Shown one piece after another: positions 34,619 through 47,500 of a DNA stretch of 64,000 nucleotides (positions within the stretch are counted from its first letter, which is position 1; each line of letters starts with the position of its first letter). The position numbers and the translations under genes were made by a program. The DNA is taken from the NCBI GenBank assembly GCA_033297075.1, contig MU858090.1, forward strand, positions 124,001 through 188,000, in the 5' to 3' direction. The notes below the pieces were generated by a model. The model did no database searches. It worked only from the letters and a program-made list of their open reading frames with translations, and was not told where the DNA came from. The stretch comes from Rhypophila decipiens. Taxonomy: Eukaryota; Ascomycota; Sordariomycetes; Sordariales; Naviculisporaceae.

Positions 34619-36926
34619 CTATAATATCAAATACAGGCTACACAGAATACTCGGCCCAGTGAATATCCCAAGCCAAAAGATCATATTCCCCAGCGTCGCC
34701 TTGTGCCGAAGCCATTTCGTCCGGCTCAGTCTCACCAACTAAATAAATAAAAACAAAATTAGCAAATATCCCGAAACTACATCAACAAGTGTTGAAAAAA
34801 AAGGATCAACTCACCGGCAACTGACACATCTGCAAAACAAGCAAATACCCCCTCAGCTTCTTAAAAATACACCACATAATCAACTCGTGCACACACGCCG
34901 ACAAGAAAAACGTAATCATGGTCGCAGTATGCTTATTGACCTTCATCGCGGAAATACTCGAATGGTAAACATGCCTCAGCAGAAAGTTATGCACGGGTCG
35001 ATTCCAGTCCCGCGCGAACTGGTCCCAGGATACACAATTCCACCAGGCGTCGTAGAAAGATCGGTCGGCAAACCTCGTCAGCTCCGCGATGAAGTTCAGT
35101 ATCGTCTCCCAGATCAAGTACCACACCAAGAGGTACTCCATCATGAATGGGAATATCAAGTCTGAGAGCATGAGCGGGAAGTAGGAGAACCGTTGAGCGA
35201 GAGACATGTTCTCTTCTTTCATGCGCAGAGTCTCGATTACCACCGGGTAGATGAAGGCCTGGGAGATCATGATCATGACGAAAATGATGCCGAAGCAGGC
35301 TGTCATTTTCTCGAGGGCGTACAGCCAGTTTATGCTGTCTGACCGTGGGTATTCCAGCTCGTAGACGAGAGTTGGCAGCGTGATGAACTCGTAGTGGTTG
35401 TGCAAGGTGAGGTTGTTTGGGTAGGCTTTTGATGGATGGGTGGCTTTGCCTTGAAGCTCGTCGGACAAGGCGTCGATCTCCCATTTTAGGAGACGTTCGA
35501 ATACGTGGACTTGTTCAGAGTCGAGGGGTTGGCCTGACGAGATGGCTTCCGCGATTCTGTCAATGTCATCGGGTACTGAAGCACTTGAACCATTTGTTGC
35601 CATGGCATCGGATTTCCTCCTTGTTGATGGGGAAGCTCTCGAGAGAGAAATCGAGCGGCGGCGCTCCTTGTACTCATGTGCCGAGGGGGCCAGTGAGAGG
35701 TGGCTCGTGGAGATGGCCGAGACGGGCGGTTCTGTATGTGAAGGGGACTGGACAGGCGAAATATCCTCGAGCTGCTTCAGCTTGACGAGGAGCTGGTTCC
35801 GTTTCCCATAGACCGACGACAGATACCCGTTGTAAAAGGCGTACGAGTGCTGCTTCATGAGCATAACAATCCCATGCATAACAAAAAACACGGTATGCGT
35901 CCACGGCCACTCTCTCAAAAGCGTAAGGCCGACCACGCCGCAAATAAAGCTCGCTTGCCAGATCTGCATCATCATCGGTCAACACCATTCACTCCCAGAA
36001 GACTGACTCATTGAGAAACTCACATTCTGAAGCACCCACCCCCAACCATCCCAATCAACCCAACCCGTCCTAATAGCCCTCTGCAAAACCCAGCCGAACC
36101 CAGTAAGCCCGCACATAGCCCCATCACTAATAAGCAAGACAAACAAATCCCGACTGTACATAATCTTCATGATGTCGTTCGTGCCGAGCGGATTTCCGGT
36201 CTTCTTCCAATTATCGACCCCAATCTTGACCATAAAAAAGAAAACAGCCATCCAGAACAAGGTAAAAAATCCATGAAACGGACTATTCGCCGCGTCCAGG
36301 TTCTGTCGATCAAAGGTCGAGAAGTTCCTCGTAAACACTAGATCGCTGAACTTCCCTCCTCTTTTCTTGGCTTTGAACTCCTTTTCTGTGAGGCCGTTCC
36401 GGACGATTTCTCGGATTGTTGGGTCGTCTGCTGATATTACGTAGCCGTGTTTGTGGGATCCCGTCGTCGTAGACGTTTCCACCTTCAGGAGGGGCGAGGA
36501 CGTAAAATCGCCGTCTTGTAATGGGGCGCGTCGACGTCTCGACCTAGGCTGCTGGCCTTCCTCCCTTACTGGTGGTGCCTCCCGCTGTTTTCGTGACCCT
36601 TGGGTGCCGAGATCATCATAATCCTCTTCACTCGTTGTCGTTCCTGACCCGCCAGCTCCATCGCTTCCAGGTCCGACGTCTAGGTCGGACGTACCCCTCC
36701 CCGCGGTCTTCAGCGCGTCTCGCAGCGAATGTACCGAGTTCGACTTGATGGGCGTCAGCAGGTAAGATGAGATATCATTATTTCCATTTCCATTTCCATT
36801 TCCATTCGCTGGTGGTGTCTCCCCGTTTGCCCTTGCTGGAGTCGCTGTGATATCAAGGTCGTCGAGTGATAGGTTCCCATTGGTGGTTGGAGCAAAAGAT
36901 ACTCGCGCCGAGTCTTTTCTGTTCAT
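34619..36926 (-). CDS. Sterol O-acyltransferase (ACAT / Are1-Are2, MBOAT family)
   Basis: A 723-residue ER multi-pass enzyme that makes steryl esters from ergosterol and acyl-CoA for lipid droplets. Exons are 36926-36024, 35963-34815 and 34738-34619, with introns of 60 and 76 nt. The first 200 residues are disordered and include a (Gly-Asn)n tract coded by repeats near 36.79 kb. The membrane domain starts near SPFHGFFTLFWM. ACAT landmarks are FADRSFYDAWWNCVSWDQFARDWNR split as: FYDAWWN (about 604-610), the adjacent SWDQFARDWN, VHNFLLRHVYHSS and SACVHELIMW with the expected catalytic His. A 110-residue Ser-rich cytosolic insert separates the early helices from this region. The family motif is FYxDWWN, and here Ala sits at the Asp position. 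The C-terminal WLGIFTGPSILCSLYLIL is conserved in fungi. Confidence 0.92.
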
Positions 36927-38360
36927 TTTGACCGTATGGTTCGTTGAGTTGTCCGTGTTTTAGTGGTCGTCTGTCTCTATCTCCAGTCTAAAAACTGAAG
37001 CCGTTTGTGTGTATCGTTTGTGTGGTGACGGATGATCTCTCCTCGTCACTTGGCAATCACACCCGCCTATAACACCACGCGTCGTCTTATACAAATGGAT
37101 GACATAGGCCTAGAAGCGATGGGCAGGCGTGTCAGAATTTCCATTCAGTCCTGTTCCCCGTATAAAAAATCTCTGGCTTTGTGAAACTGCAATTGAGCGG
37201 TGAAGTGACGTGAGGTGAGGTGAGAAATCCAAAGGGTTATAAGTGATAGTGCACGTATGATAGGTAAGGTCGTCGATGTAATATATCATGAAAGCTTACC
37301 TGCAGACCTCCCAAGCCCCGTTATAAATGAGGAGAATTTACCTGAAAATCTCTAACAGTAAGACCAATCCAACCAATTGCGAAGGTTTGCTGAGAGTCTT
37401 GCCATCAACTCAGCCCCCAAGTGAGCCCCCGAATGATTGGTACTGTACTTATACCTCGTTATTTGGTCCTCTCACCGGCTGCGGCGGGAGTTGCGCGACA
37501 CGTAATCAAGTCCAGGGCCGTAAAAATACCTTTCATTGGGATGCAACAGCTGCAAGTCAGTGGCTCGAAGATTCAGAATGACAGAATCAGGCATATGATA
37601 GGCAGCGGATAGACAGGAAGTCGGACTCGACTCACTCGAGTCATAACAACCCGATCATCTTGTCAAAGTGAACCAAAAATGCCGAGTAATCCGTTCCGAC
37701 GGAGACGGATATTACGGAGACGGACTTGTTCATATGGAATCATTCTAGAAAAGTCCAAACAGTGTGATGAATGCTATAATTACATTGGTCAAATCCTTTC
37801 CAAGTTCATTGTCTGTTCTGACGTTGTTCATCCCTTTTTGTCGAGCAGGAACGAGCACCGAGGTAGAGATGGCGGGGGTTGAAAGGAGGCGGCCAGGGCG
37901 GCGAACGAAACGTCGACGTCACAGTGGACTTGCGGCCGGAAACTCGGATCCTTTCCAACAACACCATGAAGATCAATCACCCCAATTAGGCAACTGTTTG
38001 CGGCGACCCTGGTGTCTGCTCTGGGCTTGTTGCACGACGGTCTCGATAATAGCAAAATACGCTGAGACGGCAACTACCGAACATTTTGGCTACGAACTCA
38101 AGCTCGCTTCAACTTGCAAAAAAAAAAAAAAACATTCATTCATACCAGTATGACTACGCGAGAAAGAGCAAAGAGAGGAAAGAATAATAAAAAAGAGAAG
38201 AGATAAACCATATCAAAAGCTCGACTAGACAAAGTAGAGCCGGTAAGAAAGAACCGACGAGTCCCCATTCCCAAAAGTTCCAACTTTTCTTTTGACCTGG
38301 TCCATCTGCAGTCTAAACCCCTATCCGGCACTCCTACCATGAATGCAATGGCATCATACA
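36927..38360. other. Intergenic region, 1.4 kb
   Basis: This holds the promoter of the sterol acyltransferase and the 3' UTR of fimbrin. A 16-base A run lies near 38.12 kb. A frame of 129 codons (37764-38153, plus) reads through this A run and has no domain. No gene is recognised. Confidence 0.4.
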
Positions 38361-40518
38361 CTACTGCATCTTTTCATACGTCGCCATGAGCGAACCTAGA
38401 GAATGGCCATGGTCAGTATCAGGCAAAGTGTGAATTTGGGGGCTGATCATAGCTTACCAATAAATGTGGTCACCAGGCGGCTGCGGACCTGGCAAATATC
38501 CTCGGGTACCAGCCAGATGGTGGCTCCCATCTTTCTGGCGATACTGATACTGAGCTTGGCGTTGAGATAGGCCTCATCATCGTTGCGACCAGGCGTAACA
38601 AGGTCGTAGTCGACATAGCTGCTCTTCATACCGTTGAGCACATCGAGCAGGAAGATGCCTGTGCCGATCGAAGAGTCCTTGAACGACCGGATGGTCGAGT
38701 TGCGCCCGCCCTTGCGGCTCATCTCATTGGCCCACTTGACCATTTCCGAATCCGTGATCTCGCGTTTCCCGAGGCGTTGAGCCAGCCCCTTGAGCGTGAG
38801 AGTAATATCCTTTCTCATCAATTGCCAAACCAGGCCCAGGGTTAGCGTACGCTGCCCATCTGTGATGTCGGCACCCTGAATTCCAACGAGGGAGAAACCA
38901 TTCTGCTTGCCGAGCTCAATGGCGTAGTTTGTGTTTTCTACAGCCTTGAACCGCGACATCTCGCCGCCATGTGCTGGCAGCTTGTTGACGTGACGCCAGT
39001 TGACAGACCCCTTGATCACCTTGTCATAAGCTTGCAGAAGAATCGTGCCGTCCCGGAGGTCATCGAAGAACGACTGGACTGCGGGCTGAACATCAAGGCT
39101 GTTCAACCACAGTGTAAACACACGGGCCTCACGTTCTCCTTCGGCATCAAAGTCTTCCACCTCAAGCTTCTCCTCTTCCGTAATAGGGTCGAGGCATGGG
39201 TGAGTGTTGAACAAGTTGGCAACGAAGGCAAGGTTAAGTTTAGGGTTACCGGCAACAAGCGATGTGGGGGTGAGGAACTTTCGGCAGCCCAACTTGTCAG
39301 CATTCTGGAGCACCTCTTCGGCCCGCTGATGTAGATCCCGGGTCTGCAGCGGCGCACGAGTGCAGCCGTACTCGGAACCGATCTGAGCCAGCAGAACCGC
39401 ATAGTTCTCTCCATCCTTGACGTCGCTTGAGAAGTTCGCAACCCTCCTTTGCCAATTGGCGGCCTTCAGGTGGTAGTTGAACCACCGGAGGAGGATCTGC
39501 TCAGGGGGCAACCTCAAGAACTGCTCCAATGTCTCATCTTCGTCCAGCAGCCGATAAAGCTCAGGGTGGAGCTTGATGTCAATTTTTCCTAACAGGCCCC
39601 GCCGGATAACTTGCCAGATCAGACCTAAAATAAGATGTTCTCGGACTTCGGCGATATCACCAGCGCCGATATTCACGACAGAGCAGCCTATGCCCTTGGC
39701 CGACTCAATAACGATGTTGTTGTTTTCTGTCATTTGGAAAGCATTGAGGTTCTTGGTCTTGCGCCCGGGCACGTTCAGAACACGCTCATCGATCGTGTCA
39801 GGGACACTGTCGTTGATGAGCTTTGCCAAAACCAAACCGTCCTTGCACTCGTCGAACATCTCGAAAGTATCGGTCGCAAAGGGCAGACGGGCCCCAATGT
39901 CGGGGTCGCCGGCGAGGACAGCATTGATATGCCTGGTGAATTCTGTGCGCTCGTCTTCGTTGATGGTATGAGTGCTATTAGCGGTCGAGCCTGCCACGTG
40001 GATCTTGCCGCTGCCTCCGATGCTGCCCTTGGAGGCATGGCCACCTGTTCGCTGGGATATTACGGCTGTCGGTGCGCTTGGTGTAGCGAGCGACGAGCTC
40101 TTTTGAGAAGCCCCAGCTGGAGCATCTCGAAGCTTGGCAATGAGCTGCAAGAGGAGTTAACCAGGGATCCTTTTGTTATGGTATAGCAAAGACCGCAGGG
40201 CGCATACCGAAACGTAATCCTCCAACTCGACTCGTCTTGAAGAGTCAAGCTCAACCTCTTTTAGAGCTTGGCGCACGACATCGTACGGTTGGCGTTCGGA
40301 AGCCTGGGTGGCCTTGATGGCAGTAGCCTCGTCGATGTACCCTTTGTCGTCGACATCCAGCTTGCGGAAAGCGTCTGTCAAGCCAAAGATGTCCCCTTGC
40401 TGGAACTGAGGAAATTTCCTGTGTAGTGTTAGCTTCAGGGAGCCATTGCGAGCAATCTCCTTTCCGTGCGGCCGCAAAAGGTTGTGGTCTCTCACCTCTG
40501 GAGCTTGAGGACGTTCAT
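38361..40518 (-). CDS. Fimbrin / plastin (Sac6-type actin bundler)
   Basis: A 651-residue actin-crosslinking protein of cortical patches and the subapical collar (yeast Sac6 has 642). Exons are 40518-40496, 40418-40208, 40144-38458 and 38395-38361; the last encodes only GSLMATYEKMQ. Residues 10-78 form an EF-hand pair (FGLTDAFRKLDVDDKGYIDE and VELDSSRRVELEDYV). Four calponin-homology domains follow in two actin-binding units: CKDGLVLAKLINDSVPDTID with LNAFQMTENNNIVIESAKGIG; LLRWFNYHLKAANWQRRVANF; FTLWLNSLDVQP with RDGTILLQAYDKV; and MVKWANEMSRKGGR. Both EF loops are imperfect, with Thr at position 12 of the first and no Gly6 in the second, so calcium control may be weak. Confidence 0.95.
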
Positions 40519-41493
40519 AATTGCGCTGACGGGCAGATCGGAACCAAGTGGAAGCCAGGGGAATGAGCCAAGAGGAGCTGCCGTTGACTACCAATACACT
40601 GATGGTGATGCTATAAGTATGGGGGCCGGATGTTTGAAGAATAGAACAAAACAAACAAACTGTCCCGGCGAGAAAGGACAAAGAAAAGATTCACGGCCGT
40701 TAGACTCGGAGTCGTCGTAATCTTGTTGCAGTGATCAAGAACGTTGGCTGTGGAGGGTCTTTCGCACGAAAGATGTTGGCGGGGGCGGGGACGTTCCTGG
40801 TCGCTCCTGCACAAGCAGACTGATGTAATCCGCCGCAGCTGGGCCCGGGCAGAAATGAGCTACTGAGGGGATTGCGTAACGGCCCAATCAGCCGCCTTCA
40901 CTTGTGGGTTCACTGCTTCAGGCCCCCAAATTTGCGGCCTGCAGGGGACGGGAAGTTTTGCTAGTGAGGGACTTGGGAGGAGGCCGCAGGGACTCTTGGA
41001 ATGACGCTTTCCCGAGCTCTCAGCCAGGGGTCTTCAAGTTGCTCCCTAACAGATGAAATCCAATTTTTACTTCGCTTCAGTTCCATTGACATCTTCAGGA
41101 TAGCCTCACACCAGCACAGCCACCATCAACGTACGACGAGCGCTTGCACCAAATCAGGTAACGACACTCAATTCGGGGGCCTACCTTTCACCAATATCGC
41201 GCACTTGTTACAGTTGCCTTGAAGACAGTGACGGCCTTTTCCCAACTGCCAAGAATTTGCAAAATCCATTGGACACAATTCCAGGTAGACGAGATTCAAC
41301 TCCGGGACGAAGATTGCACATGGCTAACGTTTCATTAGGTATCGGGATAGAGTGTGCGGGTCAAGAGACTTCCATTCCCTTTGACCTTTGTTACCGAGGA
41401 GAATCAACCCGAGGTTGAACTTCAGTCTCATTTTCATCACATCACACCTCATCGAGAATAGGGGTACCTATTCACCAAAATAAACAGCCAAAA
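40519..41493. other. Divergent intergenic region, about 1 kb
   Basis: This lies between the fimbrin start (minus) and the RING/ankyrin gene (plus), so it contains two promoters. No TATA box or repeat is convincing. Confidence 0.4.
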
Positions 41494-42255
41494 ATGGCAA
41501 CCTGCAAAGTCTGCAACGACCCCCTATTCCTCTCCCTAGATCCGGAAGACTCAGGAGATGAGGGCCAAGCAGAGACAGTCCCGGATGACCTTCTCCTCCC
41601 ATGCTCATGCCACTTCCACTGGGCATGCCTAATGGACCAAGCAAGCTCAATAATGACCAACCTCAACTGCCCATCCTGCAACACCCATCTCCCAACCAGC
41701 TCATCCTCCTCATCCTCATCCTCTGCCGCCCAAAATCTATCCATCCCGACCCTCTACACAAACGAAGGTGGACCCCAACCAAACCTAGACATCCTCCCTC
41801 TCCTCCGCGAAGAAGCCTTTCTCTCCTCACACCCCGAAGCCCGCCCCGCGCGCGCAATGCACACAATGGTCTCAGAAGGCGACATTACGGGAATCCTCTC
41901 CCTCCTCGCCGACATGGATTCCGACTCCGAGATCGACATCACAGCCGCCAAGCTTCTCCTTTGGACTGACCCCTTAAACGGTGGGAAATCCGCACTGCAC
42001 GTCGCTGTCGAGTCTAACCAGGAGGAAGTCTTTTGGTTGCTTCTTTGGTTGGGGAGCAGCCTCTCCTCGGAGAATTTCCCCGGCGCGGTTGTTCAGACTG
42101 CTGGGGCTATGGGTTTGAGTAGGCTGGATGAAGTGCCCAGGGAGGAGGATGTTAGGTTTGTGAAGGACGAGGCCGGACGGACGCCGGCTGATTATTGTGT
42201 TCAGATGGGGCGGGCTCCATGGTCGGCTTTTGTTGAGGGAGGGCTGTTTAACTAA
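41494..42255 (+). CDS. RING-variant / ankyrin-like protein, function unknown
   Basis: A 253-residue intronless protein. The N-terminus is a zinc-finger of RING or RING-H2 type: CKVC, then about 28 acidic residues, then LLPCSCHFHWACLMD, and after a short helix CPSC. A serine run of nine follows. Residues 110-210 look like degenerate ankyrin repeats: GDITGILSLLADM, and KSALHVAVESNQEEVFWLLLWLG. The second also appears to be the best-kept ankyrin consensus (ALHVAVE..). The C-terminal DEAGRTPADYCVQMG is again ankyrin-like. An E3 ubiquitin-ligase role is possible from the zinc finger but not shown. The neighbour on the right converges with it. Confidence 0.7.
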   Translation: MATCKVCNDPLFLSLDPEDSGDEGQAETVPDDLLLPCSCHFHWACLMDQASSIMTNLNCPSCNTHLPTSSSSSSSSSAAQNLSIPTLYTNEGGPQPNLDILPLLREEAFLSSHPEARPARAMHTMVSEGDITGILSLLADMDSDSEIDITAAKLLLWTDPLNGGKSALHVAVESNQEEVFWLLLWLGSSLSSENFPGAVVQTAGAMGLSRLDEVPREEDVRFVKDEAGRTPADYCVQMGRAPWSAFVEGGLFN

Positions 42256-42444
42256 AGCGTGGTTTGTATAGCTGCTGGCCATGCCTTGGGCTGAGATAGA
42301 TGTGTCGCTTCCTAGTGGAAACAGGGTGATGCCATCTGCTCTCCACCAAACGAACAAGGGGCAAAGGAATCCAAAGAAAAAGAAATATCAAACCACAAGC
42401 CTCCTGGAAAGAGATGCATGATGGAAATGACCAATCCATTGCCC

Positions 42445-43724
42445 CTACTTTCTTGTATACCCATTTGGGTACTTGGCCAAAAGTCTTTTCATTTCTTCCT
42501 TGACCCTGCGATAGGTGGTGATTAGTCTCTTGGGCAAACAACAAGCACCCACTTCATGAAGCCATGTACTCACACGCCTCTCATGTACGCCCAATGGTCC
42601 CATAGACCGGCGCTCACGATATAATTACGCCTGATGGCCAAAGGGTAGAGGCCTAGGTTAGCCACAATTCCACAGCGCTCTGTGGTCTGCTTGACAAAGA
42701 AGCTTGCTTACATGGCGTAGAGCGCAACCCGATCCTCAAAATCATCCTTTGGTTCTGACGCCGGCATCAAGTCGATATACGCCTGCAAATACTCGGGTCC
42801 CCAGCCATATCGCGGATGGTGAAACATTTCCAACTCCACTGCCCACGAAAAGCCAGCAATCAGCCACGAGTTCATCAATCACAAATTCAAGGCCCAAGGA
42901 CAAAAACAGTTGACTTACTCTCATGATGCCCATACACCCACAAGCATCAAAAACAATTGGCACCTCTGACTCCCTGTCGAAATGGACATTCCCATGCCAG
43001 ATATCGGTATGCACAAAACAAGGCTTGATCGCTCTCCCCTCGGTCTGGAGAGGCCTCAAAAGTCGAGGAATGACCTTTTTGCAGAACTCCTCCAGCAACT
43101 CGTTATCCATCTCTGGATCTGGACCACGGACAGATTGTTCAAACTTGACGTCGAGCTTGAACTGCCGAGTGAACCACTCTTCCCACGAGTCCGTCCAGGA
43201 ATTATCCAGCGGGACGTACCCCTTGAAGGTTGTCACTGGGAATCCGAATCTTCCTCTTGAATCAACAGAACTAATGGAGGAATTGTGTAGCTTTCTCAGG
43301 ATCATTGCGAGCTCCATCGGGGAAGGTCGTTTTTCTGGGTCGGGATGGCGGAATTCGGTCATGAAAAAGGCGTGTGATGGGTTTGTCTCGAGCGGTCCGG
43401 CTGCAATGGGACGAGTCGTGTTCTCGGGGGTATAAATGTGCATTGCTTTGTGGCTTTCGAATTCACCCCTTGCCATCTCGAGCGCTCGATTTCGGGTTGT
43501 CACTTTTATGAAGTAGGCTTTCTTCTCTCTCCTGTTGTCGGCTTTTCTTGGAGATGGGCTTTCGGTTTCGAGTTTGAGCCCCTGGGCCCAGTTTGTTCTG
43601 CCATGCTGGCTGATGGAGAGCACGACGCTTCCTTCGGGGAGGGCTGGTAGGAGTTAGTACTTTCAGGATAAGGGTATTGGAGCGGCGAACCTCTTCGGAT
43701 GGCTGGATCAAGACAATTGTCCAT
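42445..43724 (-). CDS. Ketosamine-3-kinase / aminoglycoside-phosphotransferase-fold kinase
   Basis: A 332-residue protein of the fructosamine-kinase group, which phosphorylates sugar adducts on protein amines so that they fall off. Exons are 43724-43691, 43643-42919, 42833-42712, 42630-42574 and 42505-42445; the first intron is only 47 nt. Seen motifs: AYFIKVTT (nucleotide Lys), GEFESHKAM, FVHTDIWHGNV (catalytic loop) and VFDACGCMG (metal Asp). The later part has LEMFHHPRYGWGPEYLQAY, SEPKDDFEDRVALYAM and SAGLWDHWAYMRG. The second intron must use the acceptor GAG just before TTGGAAATG. The nearer CAG would shift the frame and cut the protein short. Substrate is unknown. It lies head to head with the NLR gene, 793 bases apart. 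Confidence 0.85.
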
Positions 43725-44517
43725 TGGAGTTGTTACTTCAAGGCAAGTGGTCTTGTTCGAGACTGCGATATGCAGCAGGGCAAGTATAAACAAGATGCAA
43801 TACCACGGATCTGGGCGAAGACAACATTGGGAGGAAGGGAAAGAAACACAGCAAAGGATGAGAATGATCAACTCTGACAACAATCTCGACAAGTGATCAA
43901 CCGTGAAAATTGGAGGCAAGTATGAGATGGAATCATCTACGGGATGGAGATTCTCCTGGTGTTTCTGTCGCTTTTATAACATAATTAACCTCTACACCTT
44001 TATCCCTGACAGAACATCCTTCCTACAAGTACAAGAGCCTCCGCTTGGTTAGCCAGGCCGAGGGATTTGACATGTTCACAAACATAGCTGTTTCTAGGGT
44101 CCCTCTGTTTGCTTGGAGCATGTTTGCTCAAGCCATCTCACGACACTTGAGGTCAGAATACATTCTCGGTATGCCAATGGCTGGTAACCTCCTCAACCAA
44201 TCGCTTGGAGGCCAGAAGCGCCAGGAGAAGGAGCCTGCAAGCCAGCGAACCAACATGTGCATCCCGTGTGGGGTAACATGGCAACTTGAATAGGGGAAGA
44301 GCGACCTACTAAACCTAGTAAAATGCCTTGCTACCTAACTGCAGCGGTCGAGAAATGCGCAGTTTCTGTGTTGATTTGGTATGCTTCGGAAGTAATTTTC
44401 CATAAAGCGGTTGGCTCGAGTGGTGCTCTCACCTACCTTGTTGGCGATATCTAACGTTTTCTGTGTCGAATTGGACTTGACTCTTTCCTTCTGAGAAGCC
44501 CTTTGTTTGTGAATTTC
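43725..44517. other. Divergent intergenic region before the NLR gene
   Basis: About 790 bases shared by the kinase and receptor promoters. It contains short ORFs but no recognised gene or repeat. Confidence 0.4.
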
Positions 44518-47500
44518 ATGTCATACCGGTACAACTCGAGTGGCCCAGACCGGTATCAAACGGGAGGCATGTCACATCCTCAGTCGGCAGGAGCCAACTC
44601 AAATGCTTCAAGGTCTGGACTGAGCTCGACCACGGAACCTCCTTCCGTCAATGGACCCGGCCCACATGTGGAAGCCAACGTCACGACAAACACAAGTGCC
44701 GCCAACTCAAACGCATCCAAATCCGCGCCTCCATCTTTCTTCCGCCGATGGGCCAGCGACCGGCTCGCCTCAAGGCAAAAGCCAGAAGAAATTGATCCAG
44801 AGGAGGGCATCCATGGCGAGTTAGGATTGCATCCTCTTCATATCAGCTCAGACTCGCTCATAGCCCTCGTCTTCGTCCACGGACTCAAAGGCGGTAGCGT
44901 CAAGACATGGAGGAAAGGAACCGATCCTCAGTGCTTCTGGCCCAAGTACTGGCTCCCTCGCGAGTCTGGCTTTGAGAATGCGAGCATCCACAGCTTTGGA
45001 TATGACTCGAATTGGGGCACGACAAGACAGAGTATCCTCAATGTGCAAGACTTCGGGCATGCATTGTTTGAAGAGCTGCGGACCAACAAACACCTACGGG
45101 AACATTCCGAGGTATCCATAGCCCTCAATAATTACTTCACACCATGTATTCTGCTGACCCCCGTGGCAGTCACCAATCATCTTGATCGGACACTCTATGG
45201 GAGGACTCGTCATCAAAAAGGTACCCAGACCATCTTGCAGAGAAATATCCGTTGTGACCCCAGAAACTTATCCGGTTCAAATCCAAGGCTCTCATATCAG
45301 CTCACCGAGATGAGAAAGACCAAGCACTCCGCAAACGTATACGATCCATTGTATTCCTGGCTACACCTCACCGCGGATCCAACCTTGGATCTGTCCTCAA
45401 GAATATCATGGCTGTCTCCCGAATTCCAAAGCCCTTCCTGGCCGATGTTGCAAGCAAATCCCTTTCGGCCCAGCACATCAATGATCAGTTTACTCGCTGC
45501 ACTGATGGACTATCAATCATGTCATTCTACGAGACCCTGCCCATGAGCGTGGGCGGATTGTCTTCTGTCATGGTCGTGGACAAAGCATCTGCCATTCTTG
45601 GTGCGTTTTCTTTCGCAGCCTGTATCGCACAGTGGACATCATACTAACGGGATCACAGGTATCAAGGGAGAAAGAAGCAGCTTGATGAATGCCAACCATC
45701 GTGATATTTGCAAGTTTGACAATCGCGAGGATCCGAACTACATCAAGGTACGGGATGCCATGAGTGCAGAGATCGCTGTTATACTCCACGATGGTTAGTC
45801 AATGACCTCCGAGATATACAACTAAGTGGCCTTGTAATAATGACTGGTCTTCATCCAGTCGTGCTTTCGAAGCGAGAAGAAGCCCGGTCTCAGCTGGCTG
45901 CACTCTGGGGTTTTCTAGGCAGCCACCCTCAACCTGACTACAGCTATGACAGAGCCCCAGGAACATGTAGCTGGATTGAAAAGAGGCAAGACTTTTGCGA
46001 CTGGAGGGATGCTCCACATCTGGCGACCGCCCAAGGACCAAGTATATACTGGATCACTGCCAGCCCCGGGACAGGAAAGACGTTGCTCGCAACGCATGTT
46101 ATCTCACACCTCCAGCAGCTGAAGCTCACATGCTCCTATTACCATTTTCAGGCTGGGAAAACCGAGTCACAGACTATAAGCGGATGTCTGAGGTCGATCG
46201 CCTATCAAATGGCCCAGAGCCATGCTGCCGTGAGACAGGTGCTCATTCGCTCACAGCAAGACAACATGAGCTTGGACTTTGATGATACGCGCGGTGTCTG
46301 GGCAAATCTATACACGCGGGGGATTCTTCAGGTAAAATATTCTACCTCCATTCGATACCCCAAGCTGACATGTATTTACATTTCTCAAGGTCAAGATTTC
46401 ATCGCCTCAGTACTGGGTCATAGATGCCTTGGATGAGTGCCCCAAGTATAATGAACTATTTACGCTCCTAAGCAACGAGGCTCCAACCTTCCCGCTTCGA
46501 ATTTTCTTCACAAGTCGGAAGGTCGGAGACCTTCAACGAATGTCCCAGCAGCTTGGACCTTCCCTGGTATCAGTCGAGATACCCACCCATAACACTCTCG
46601 AAGATATCGAAACTTATCTCAAAGACGGACTAGCTGAGTTGCCTGTTGGTTCCGAGAATGAGAGGATGGAGCTAACCGGAACTATTCTCTCCAAGGCAGG
46701 TAGTTCGTTTCTTTGGGCCCGCCTTGTGGTGAACGAGTTGCAAGGGGCCTGGACTGATCAGAGCATTAAAGATATTCTGGAGAGGATACCCGTTGGCATG
46801 GTGCCGTACTATCAGAGAGCAATTGACAAGATTGCCCAAAATCAACGGGATATGCCAGTTGTGAAGAGCATGTTGGTCTGGACACTCGCTGTTGCCCGAC
46901 CACTTCACATGGATGAGCTGGCTCATGCTCTTGAGCTAGACCTGCAGAAGACGTTCCCAAGTATAAGCACTGCGGTTGAGGGCTTGTGCGGACAGCTGGT
47001 CATGATCGACAAGAACACTGGCTTGGTGAACCTTATCCATCCTACAGCTCGCGAATTTTTACTCTCTGACTCGGCAAGGGACTTCAAAGTGGACGCGGTT
47101 TCAGCACATGAGCGTGTCGGACTCGCGTGCTTGAAGCTCCTCCAGTCGAAAGAACTTGCACCTCCTCGCCATCAACGACTGATTCGAGCCGAAAGAGATA
47201 CTCCCCAGCTCCCGTTTCTTGGGTACGCGACCGAGTACTTATCAGATCATCTATCGGGGGCAAGGTCATCAGCTCATATCCTTCTCCCACAGCTGGAAAG
47301 CTTTTTCAAGAGCCATGCTTTGACATGGATCGAACGGATGTGTCAGCAGGGTGACTTGGATGGGTTGATCCGGAGCGGGAAGAACCTTGGCGACTTTGTC
47401 GATGCTCAACAGAGAGGCAGCTTTGTGATGAGCCAACGGATGCAAGTGCGAGCCGTAGCGGAATGGTCGGTCACACTTGGAAGGCTTGCTGTTCAGTTTG

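Noticed and set aside
37764..38153. 129-codon plus-strand ORF ending in a Lys run
   Set aside because: The Lys run comes from a 16-base A tract and nothing in the rest is recognised.
42834..42918. Apparent frameshift making the ketosamine-kinase gene a pseudogene
   Set aside because: Using the nearest CAG acceptor breaks the frame, but the GAG acceptor a few bases on restores the family sequence, and the later junctions also fit once the right acceptors are used.
45271..45290. GGTTCAAATCC-like tRNA B box
   Set aside because: It lies in an intron of the NLR gene and no acceptor, D or anticodon arm can be built around it.
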